From Campylobacterales bacterium (GTDB lineage: Bacteria; Campylobacterota; Campylobacteria; Campylobacterales; Hydrogenimonadaceae), in assembly GCA_026986055.1 (NCBI GenBank), contig JALSPH010000276.1, positions 1 to 6,083 of the forward strand: a DNA stretch of 6,083 bases. Reading direction: 5' to 3'. The position numbers and the translations under genes were made by a program. The notes under the pieces were generated by a model, which saw nothing but the letters and a program-made list of their open reading frames with translations, was not told the DNA's origin and made no database searches. Each line of letters opens with the position of its first letter. The stretch's first letter is position 1. Of the stretch, positions 1-4,439 are shown piece after piece.

Positions 1-27
1 GGTGCGGTAATAATAGCTAAAAGTTGA
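1..27 (+). CDS. possible 3' tail of an upstream gene (partial)
   Basis: Frame 1 is open from the window edge to a TGA at 25-27 and reads GAVIIAKS-stop. If real, its stop lies 14 bases before the cytochrome GTG start and the two genes would be an operon. Eight residues cannot be identified. Frame 3 is also open, to a TAA at 18-20, so the reading frame is not secure. The alternative is that the TAATAAT at 8-14 is a -10 element for the cytochrome gene and no gene is present. Confidence 0.22.
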   Translation, partial: GAVIIAKS

Positions 28-41
28 TTAAAAGGCGGTAA

Positions 42-374
42 GTGAAGTACATTCTACCTCTATTTTTAATTTCTGCGCTTTTTGCCGACGAGTCGTTCAT
101 AACCGAGGGCGAGTATGGGCAGATGCTCTACAACAACCCCAGAGGCATAGGCTGTATACATTGCCACGGTAAAAGAGGCGAGGGAGCTTTGATAGCAAAA
201 TATAAAGAGGATGCAGAAGAGATGGAGCTAAGAGGCCCGGATATCAGAAAAGTCTCTCTTGCGAAATTGAAAAGGAGTCTGCTTAAGCGTCACAGGATAA
301 TGCCTACATATTTTTTGACCGAAAGTGAGATAAGAGCGATTTTTCACTACCTGCATATGGAGGGGGAAGAGTGA
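42..374 (+). CDS. small periplasmic monoheme c-type cytochrome
   Basis: A 110-residue secreted class I-type cytochrome c, probably a periplasmic electron carrier. Residues 1-15 form a Sec signal peptide (hydrophobic core, likely cleavage after ALFA), leaving about 95 mature residues. One heme site, CIHCH, is at residues 38-42 and is followed by GKRGEG. The probable axial ligand is Met87 in RIMPTYFLTESEI, the usual C-terminal pattern of small cytochromes c, where LTESEI begins the last helix. The start is GTG at 42: a TAA at 39-41 lies directly upstream in frame, so no earlier start exists, and the next Met would remove the signal peptide. An AAGGCGG-type ribosome site sits at 32-38. The stop overlaps the start of the next gene (GTGA, 371-374), so the two are translationally coupled. 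The electron donor and acceptor cannot be told from the sequence. Confidence 0.9.
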   Translation: MKYILPLFLISALFADESFITEGEYGQMLYNNPRGIGCIHCHGKRGEGALIAKYKEDAEEMELRGPDIRKVSLAKLKRSLLKRHRIMPTYFLTESEIRAIFHYLHMEGEE

Positions 375-1306
375 TTTTTGAAAATCTTGAAGAGATTGAA
401 GAGATCGTAAAGAGAGGCGACCTCGATGCGATAGAGCGACTTAGAGGCGGAAAATCTCAGAGTGTGCGCTACGAACCGCCATATATCAGAAGTGCTCTGA
501 TGCTCTCCGGTGACCGATTGCGCCATCTGAATCGTCTCGATGGCCTGGAGGCCGATGTCGTAGTTTTAAATATAGAAGATGGCGTAGCGCCCTCTATGAA
601 GCCTATGGCACTTAGACTAATAGCTCTCTTTTTAGCTAATGCAAAAAGTATAAACTCAAGAACGGTTGTTAGAATCAACCCTCTAAATGAAGGCGGCACC
701 GAAGAGATAGAGTATCTAAACGCTATCTTGCCCGATGCCGTCAGAATTCCCAAAGTAAAGAGTGCAGATGATGTGGCAAAGGCTCTTGAACTGGTTGACG
801 AAAGGATAAAAATTGACCTCTCCATAGAGACGAAAGAGGCATTCGAAGCACTCTCGACTCTTAGAGTCGACAATCGTGTGGAGCTCTTTTACCTCGGCAT
901 TCTTGACCTTTTGGCATCAATGGGAATACCCCAGCGTATTCTACAGCTTCACAACCCCACCGTTCACTACATATTGTCGAGGTTTTTACTAAAGAGTGCC
1001 GCTCAGGGAGCTTTGCCCGTTTCGTTCGTCTTTCAGGAGTATACGGACAATGAGGCTTTCGAGAATTGGTGCCTTCTTGAAAGAAAGATGGGGTTCCACG
1101 CAAAAGGGTGTATCTCTCCCGCGCAAGTCGAGATAGCCAACAGACTCTTTTCTCCCGAAGAGGAGGAGCTTGAGTGGGCGCGCCGGGTAGTAGAGCTTTT
1201 CGAGTCGGATCCAAACCGAAGCGGTTTTGCCGACGAGGAGCTGGGGTTCGTAGATGAGCCTATCTACAAAGGTGCAAAAAAGCTGCTGGAGAGTTTTGGA
1301 AAATAG
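371..1306 (+). CDS. HpcH/HpaI aldolase / citrate lyase beta (CitE-like) family protein
   Basis: A 311-residue cytoplasmic TIM-barrel protein of the CitE/HpcH superfamily, whose members make or break C-C bonds in acyl-CoA or 2-keto acid substrates using Mg2+. Landmarks in order are RSALMLSGDR (40-49), LNIEDGVAPS (67-76, the family's LDLEDAVAP), RINP (101-104), RIPKVKSADD (125-134), IET with Glu153, GILDLLASMG (176-185, putative metal ligand Asp179) and CISPAQVEI (247-255, the family's CIHPxQ). The C-terminal EEEELEWARRVVELF is typical of CitE-like proteins. The usual GTED loop reads GILD here, closer to the GPxDLSASMG of HpcH aldolases, so the substrate (citryl-, malyl- or citramalyl-CoA, or a keto acid) is open. 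About 38 extra helical residues precede the barrel. The GTG start at 371 has a strong GGAGGGGG site at 358-365 and overlaps the cytochrome stop. No citD or citF is present, so a classical citrate lyase complex is not supported. Confidence 0.85.
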   Translation: MIFENLEEIEEIVKRGDLDAIERLRGGKSQSVRYEPPYIRSALMLSGDRLRHLNRLDGLEADVVVLNIEDGVAPSMKPMALRLIALFLANAKSINSRTVVRINPLNEGGTEEIEYLNAILPDAVRIPKVKSADDVAKALELVDERIKIDLSIETKEAFEALSTLRVDNRVELFYLGILDLLASMGIPQRILQLHNPTVHYILSRFLLKSAAQGALPVSFVFQEYTDNEAFENWCLLERKMGFHAKGCISPAQVEIANRLFSPEEEELEWARRVVELFESDPNRSGFADEELGFVDEPIYKGAKKLLESFGK

Positions 1307-1310
1307 AGCG

Positions 1311-2216
1311 TCAATACAATCTATAATATATGTAAAACCTGATCTTCGTTACCTCTTTTGGGCGCGGGTAGTCTTTGTAGGCGGTTTTTATCGTATCGAG
1401 GGAGTTTTTGTCCAAGATTTCGGACTCTGAACCTTTTATGACCTTAAGACCCGTTATATCGCCGTTTGGGTGAAGGTCGAACTCGACTATATTCATACCG
1501 GACTGTCCCAAGCGGGCGGCTATGTAGGGGTAGCCTCTGACGGTCAGGTAGTGTTGCGTAATGCCCTGAATACGCGATAGGTTGTCTTTGATGAACTTTT
1601 TCTGCTCGGGAGTGAAGCGGTCGAAATCATCTTTGTAAAGAGCTTTGAATTCACGATCGAAAAGTGCGTCGTTGATCTTGGCTATAGATGGAGGTGAAGG
1701 TTTGGATGGGGGCATCGCAGGTACGCCCAGTGCACCGGCAAGCTTAGAAAGTGGGGACCTCTTCTCTTTAGCCTCTTCTTGTTTTTCAACTTCTTTCGGC
1801 GATATCTCATTTTCCGCTTTTTCGATTTTCGGTTTGGGTGCGGTTACTTTTTTAGGAGCAGGAGTATCTTTCTTCGTCGCCACTCTCTTCTCTTGCTCCG
1901 GTACTTTCCGTTTTACGGTTTTTGGCTTCTCTTGCTTTGGGGAGGTTTTCTCTTTTTTCTCTGCCCTCTCTTTCGTTTTTACGGGAACTTTCGGCTTTTG
2001 CTCTTTTAGGGGGCTCTTTTGGGATGATGTTTTTAGAGGTTTTGGCTTTTGAGGAGGCGGTGTGATGAAGTCTTGCAGCGATATATCTACCCGTTTTGAG
2101 CTGCTTGCGCTTAAAAGTCTCTCTTCATTTTTTTGAAGTAACTGCCATATGAGAATAAAGATGATCAAATGTATCGCCAAAGATAGAAAAAACGAGACTA
2201 CTTTTCCTCTTTTCAT
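1311..2216 (-). CDS. tonB: TonB-like energy transducer
   Basis: An inner-membrane-anchored protein that passes proton-motive energy from ExbB/ExbD to TonB-dependent outer-membrane receptors. Numbered from the ATG (301 residues): a short basic N terminus, then one membrane segment at about 7-27 containing SLAIH (Ser12 to His16). This matches the SxxxH motif that TonB needs to couple to ExbB/ExbD. A Lys/Pro/Glu-rich periplasm-spanning linker runs from about 52 to 178. A TonB C-terminal domain covers about 228-301, with YPYIAARLGQSG, VEFDLHPNGDITGLKVIKGSES, LDKNSLDTIK and YPRP matching the family pattern. An adjacent TTG at 2219 is an alternative start one codon upstream; ATG at 2216 is preferred for its codon and its spacing from AGGCGG. 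No exbB, exbD or receptor gene is in the window, so it is an orphan here. It converges on the lyase gene with a 4-base gap. Confidence 0.88.
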   Translation of the reverse strand: MKRGKVVSFFLSLAIHLIIFILIWQLLQKNEERLLSASSSKRVDISLQDFITPPPQKPKPLKTSSQKSPLKEQKPKVPVKTKERAEKKEKTSPKQEKPKTVKRKVPEQEKRVATKKDTPAPKKVTAPKPKIEKAENEISPKEVEKQEEAKEKRSPLSKLAGALGVPAMPPSKPSPPSIAKINDALFDREFKALYKDDFDRFTPEQKKFIKDNLSRIQGITQHYLTVRGYPYIAARLGQSGMNIVEFDLHPNGDITGLKVIKGSESEILDKNSLDTIKTAYKDYPRPKEVTKIRFYIYYRLY

Positions 2217-2244
2217 CAACCGCCTGTATAGATTTCAAATTTCG

Positions 2245-2272
2245 AATCGCTATTATGGCATAAAAAGCGATT
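2245..2272. repeat. 7-bp inverted repeat around the probable tonB -10
   Basis: AATCGCT at 2245-2251 and its exact complement AGCGATT at 2266-2272 are separated by 14 bases. On the minus strand the spacer contains CATAAT, the best -10 candidate for tonB. The arrangement resembles a repressor operator, but 7-bp arms could arise by chance and no known regulator's consensus is recognised. Confidence 0.35.
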
Positions 2273-2277
2273 GGCAA
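2252..2277 (-). promoter_or_regulatory. candidate tonB promoter
   Basis: Read on the minus strand, CATAAT (2252-2257) is a -10-like element preceded by a T-run (TTTTTA, at 2261-2266), which fits epsilonproteobacterial sigma70 promoters that depend little on a -35 box. A TTGCCA (2272-2277) resembles a -35 but lies only 14 bp away; 16 bp results if TAATAG (2250-2255) is taken as the -10. Transcription would begin roughly 25-30 bases before the tonB start codon. No convincing Fur box overlaps it. Confidence 0.35.
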
Positions 2278-2382
2278 GGCACTCTCTAAAATATATCTTA
2301 TGCATTTTGAAGTGGAAGCAGAGAGATCGCCAAACGACTACTATTGAGTTGGCAACATGTGCATCTTTAGGGCACTTGAACA

Positions 2383-2437
2383 CTCTGAAAAATTGATAAT
2401 GAGCGAAAGCTTGAGTAAATTTTCAAATTTTTCAGAG
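2383..2437. repeat. 12-bp perfect inverted repeat with 31-base spacer
   Basis: CTCTGAAAAATT (2383-2394) and AATTTTTCAGAG (2426-2437) are exact complements; GA and TC extend the stem after a one-base bulge. The spacer holds a smaller GAGC-GAAA-GCTT tetraloop hairpin (2401-2412), so a transcript could fold into one long structured stem. No T-run follows either arm, so it is not an intrinsic terminator. It could be a structured RNA, a dimeric regulator site, or chance pairing in AT-rich DNA. Confidence 0.5.
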
Positions 2438-2460
2438 CATCCAATTCAAAAATTAAATTG

Positions 2461-2491
2461 CAAACAGTTGTAACTCTTACGTAACTGTTTG
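2461..2491. repeat. 9-bp inverted repeat overlapping the first two PHO-like repeats
   Basis: CAAACAGTT (2461-2469) and AACTGTTTG (2483-2491) are perfect complements separated by 13 bases. The spacer begins with a nested GTAA-CTC-TTAC dyad at 2470-2480. It overlaps the first two 11-bp repeats, so the symmetry may be partly a by-product of those repeats or may mark a second binding site. Confidence 0.5.
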
Positions 2492-2513
2492 GAAACCGCT
2501 TCGTAACCGCTCT
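2470..2513 (+). promoter_or_regulatory. PHO-box-like array: four 11-bp direct repeats upstream of phoX
   Basis: The four consecutive units are GTAACTCTTAC (2470), GTAACTGTTTG (2481), GAAACCGCTTC (2492) and GTAACCGCTCT (2503). The G-x-AAC core recurs at exactly 11-bp intervals, about one helical turn. Response regulators of the PhoB/PhoP family bind direct repeats at this spacing. On the minus strand the centre reads GTTTCCAAACAGTTAC, close to the GTTTC-N6-GTTTC pho box I recall for Campylobacter jejuni PhosR. The last core ends 10 bases before a -10-like CATACT, the placement expected for an activator that substitutes for a -35 element. The regulator's identity is inferred, and no phoBR-type genes are in the window. 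Confidence 0.65.
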
Positions 2514-2517
2514 CATG

Positions 2518-2523
2518 CATACT
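2518..2523 (+). promoter_or_regulatory. candidate phoX -10 element
   Basis: CATACT (2518-2523), preceded by TG, lies 10 bases after the last GTAAC core. It would place the transcript start near 2530 with a leader of about 20 bases that still includes the AGGAGAG ribosome site (2541-2547). The alternative TATTTT at 2531-2536 would start transcription too close to the ribosome site. No -35 box is recognised, which fits activator dependence. Confidence 0.4.
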
Positions 2524-2551
2524 TCCGACATATTTTAAAAAGGAGAGCGGG

Positions 2552-4390
2552 ATGGATAGGAAGTATAGGTTTGGAGCAATTGTCATATCATCTTTTGCGG
2601 CGATTGCACTGCTTGGCGGCTGTGGAGGAGACAATGCCGTTGTAACACCGGAAGATAGCTATTCGGTTAGAGATAGCAGCATAGCTTATCCGGCGAGTGA
2701 TGCTCAAAAAAGAGAGATAAACGTAGCGGATAAAATCGTTCTTAAAGAGAATGGAGCAGAGAAAGAGTACTCTCTTGAGTATAGAACCGTTTTTAGGACC
2801 GGCGTTACTTTAGGCGGCGAAACGTTTGGACTGCTGAAAGATATGAACGATCAGCCCCTTCTGGAAGCTGACGGCAGCCAATACATATGTAACGGACAGT
2901 TTGGAGGAAGCGGCCCCGATCATACAGAGTTCATAGACCAAAATGGCTCTTTGTTTATGGTTACGCAGTTTGAGTGTCAGATAGGGGCGATATATGTAGC
3001 AAAGCTCGATCAAAACGGTACGACCGGAGAGCTTAAAGCTGCAGATCTGAAGTTCGTATCCCAAAAAGATTATCATGGAGGTTATGTCCACTGCGCAGGA
3101 AGCAAAACACCATGGAACACATTTTTAGGGAGCGAAGAGTATGAGCCGAATGCGGCTACTTTGGATATTACGACCGGAAGCGTAAACAAATACTACGATC
3201 AGATAGCTCCATATTTTGGCGGTGACTTGACACTTGCAAGTCCCTACTACTACGGCTGGATAACGGAACTTGCCATACTAAACGCTGCAGGAGACACGAA
3301 CTATACGAAACACTACAGTATGGGGCGTTTCTCTCATGAGCTCGCATACGTTATGCCTGACGCAAAGACCGTATATCTTTCAGATGACGGTACAAACTGC
3401 GTCTTTTTCATGTATGTAGCAGACAATGCGAACGACCTAAGTGCCGGAACTCTCTATGCGGCCAAGTGGAATCAGACTTCAAATGTCGGTGCGGGAAGTG
3501 CGGACCTTGAGTGGATAAAACTGGGGCACGCTACCGATGCGGAGATAAAAGCTATAGTCGATAGCAAGCCTCTCTTTAGCGATATTTTCGATAGTGCGAC
3601 GATGAACGGCGACGGAACCTGCCCCACCGGCTTCACTGCCATAAACACGACCAACGGTGCCGAGTGTTTGAAGGTGAAAGCGGGCCAGGAGAAGGCTGCG
3701 GCATTTTTGGAATCTAGAAGATATGCGGCTATGCTTGGAGCTACAAGCGAGTTTCGTAAAATGGAGGGTATCACGTACGACCCTGACAAGAAGAGAGTCT
3801 ATATGGCTATAAGCCAGATAGCAAAAGGTATGGAAGATAATAAAAAGTATGGCGAAGCGAATGATAAGTACGATATTGGCGGGAACAACGACATAAAGCT
3901 TGAGTACAACAAGTGCGGAGCGGTTTACGCTTTGGATATAGACGCCAATATGAAAGACTCTGACGGCGCCAACCTGACTCAGTATGCCGTTAAAAACATG
4001 TATGCGGTAGTTGCAGGAACTCCCAAAAGTTACGATGAAAACAGCAGTTACGCAAACAACAGTTGCGACATAAACGGTATAGCAAGCCCGGATAACATCA
4101 CATATCTTCCCGGAAGCTACACCCTTTTGATAGGTGAAGATACCTCTTATCATCAAAACGACCTTCTTTGGGCGTTTGACACCGAAAACGAGAAGCTTAA
4201 AGACAGAGTCGTGTCCACGCCGTACGGCTCAGAAACGACATCCGCTATGTGGCAGCCGAACATAAACGGCTTTACATACATAAACTTCGTTACTCAGCAC
4301 CCATACGGCGAGTCGGACAAAGATAAAGTAAAAGATCCTTTCGATGTCGAGTCTTATGTCGGTTACATTCAGGTGGGCGGTAAAAAATAG
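2552..4390 (+). CDS. phoX: PhoX-family (DUF839) alkaline phosphatase, predicted lipoprotein
   Basis: A 612-residue exported metallophosphatase that should release phosphate from organic phosphomonoesters. Characterised PhoX enzymes use two Fe3+ and three Ca2+ ions in a beta-propeller. Residues 1-23 are a signal peptide ending in LLGG with lipobox Cys24; there is no twin-arginine motif. Family landmarks in order are HCAGSKTPWNTFLGSEE (180-196, with the probable iron-binding Cys181 and Glu195/196), GRFSHELAYVMPD (258-270, Glu263), VYLSDDG (274-280), FLESRRYAAMLGATSEF (385-401), KMEGITYDP (403-411, Glu405), SPDNITYLPG (512-521), LLIGEDT (525-531) and QHPYGESD (582-589). The protein appears full length. 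ATG at 2552 has AGGAG six bases upstream. It lies behind the PHO-like repeats, and a heme lipoprotein gene follows 49 bases downstream. Phosphatase activity is inferred from family membership; DUF839 relatives vary in substrate. Confidence 0.92.
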   Translation: MDRKYRFGAIVISSFAAIALLGGCGGDNAVVTPEDSYSVRDSSIAYPASDAQKREINVADKIVLKENGAEKEYSLEYRTVFRTGVTLGGETFGLLKDMNDQPLLEADGSQYICNGQFGGSGPDHTEFIDQNGSLFMVTQFECQIGAIYVAKLDQNGTTGELKAADLKFVSQKDYHGGYVHCAGSKTPWNTFLGSEEYEPNAATLDITTGSVNKYYDQIAPYFGGDLTLASPYYYGWITELAILNAAGDTNYTKHYSMGRFSHELAYVMPDAKTVYLSDDGTNCVFFMYVADNANDLSAGTLYAAKWNQTSNVGAGSADLEWIKLGHATDAEIKAIVDSKPLFSDIFDSATMNGDGTCPTGFTAINTTNGAECLKVKAGQEKAAAFLESRRYAAMLGATSEFRKMEGITYDPDKKRVYMAISQIAKGMEDNKKYGEANDKYDIGGNNDIKLEYNKCGAVYALDIDANMKDSDGANLTQYAVKNMYAVVAGTPKSYDENSSYANNSCDINGIASPDNITYLPGSYTLLIGEDTSYHQNDLLWAFDTENEKLKDRVVSTPYGSETTSAMWQPNINGFTYINFVTQHPYGESDKDKVKDPFDVESYVGYIQVGGKK

Positions 4391-4401
4391 CTCTTTTAAA
4401 T

Positions 4402-4426
4402 ACCTTGCAAGTTCTTCTTGCAAGGT
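4402..4426 (+). other. intercistronic hairpin between phoX and the heme lipoprotein gene
   Basis: ACCTTGCAAG (4402-4411) and CTTGCAAGGT (4417-4426) form a perfect 10-bp stem with a 5-base loop, TTCTT. The next bases, GTGAAGGG, contain no U-tract, so it is a poor intrinsic terminator on the plus strand. It starts 12 bases after the phoX stop and ends just before the ribosome site of the next gene. It may stabilise the 3' end of phoX mRNA, lower read-through, or affect translation of the downstream gene. Confidence 0.75.
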
Positions 4427-4439
4427 GTGAAGGGATAGA

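Larger units (their letters stand above)
2217..2551. other. divergent intergenic regulatory region between tonB and phoX
   Basis: 335 bases without a convincing gene, separating two divergently transcribed genes. From left to right it holds the tonB ribosome site, a likely tonB -10 inside a 7-bp dyad (2245-2272), about 100 bases with nothing recognised, a 12-bp inverted repeat with a 31-base spacer (2383-2437), an AT-rich stretch (2411-2460), a 9-bp dyad (2461-2491), four 11-bp repeats (2470-2513), a probable phoX -10 and the phoX ribosome site. The longest plausible small ORF (ATG at 2300, 15 codons) has no ribosome site. Confidence 0.75.

Noticed and set aside
1645..2052. 135-codon plus-strand open frame inside tonB
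   Set aside because: It is the antisense of the Lys/Pro/Glu-rich linker, giving a low-complexity Phe/Ser/Gly-rich product with no ribosome site.
2300..2347. 15-codon ORF (MHFEVEAERSPNDYY) in the intergenic region
   Set aside because: No ribosome site precedes the ATG, and the short length gives no coding evidence.
2271..2364. TTGGCAA at 2271-2277 and 2349-2355 as sigma-54 -24 elements
   Set aside because: No GC follows at the required GG-N10-GC spacing; the second copy has GC at N8 only.
2395..2413. GATAATGAG at 2395-2403 as a Fur box for tonB
   Set aside because: Only one half-site matches; the following bases do not continue the GATAAT repeat or complete the dyad, and it lies about 140 bp upstream of the predicted tonB -10.
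3479..4156. 225-codon minus-strand open frame inside phoX
   Set aside because: phoX is a full-length conserved protein here; the opposite frame has no recognisable domain.
4402..4426. Intrinsic terminator after phoX
   Set aside because: The stem is strong but is followed by GTGAAGGG, with no U-tract on the plus strand; called as an intercistronic hairpin instead.
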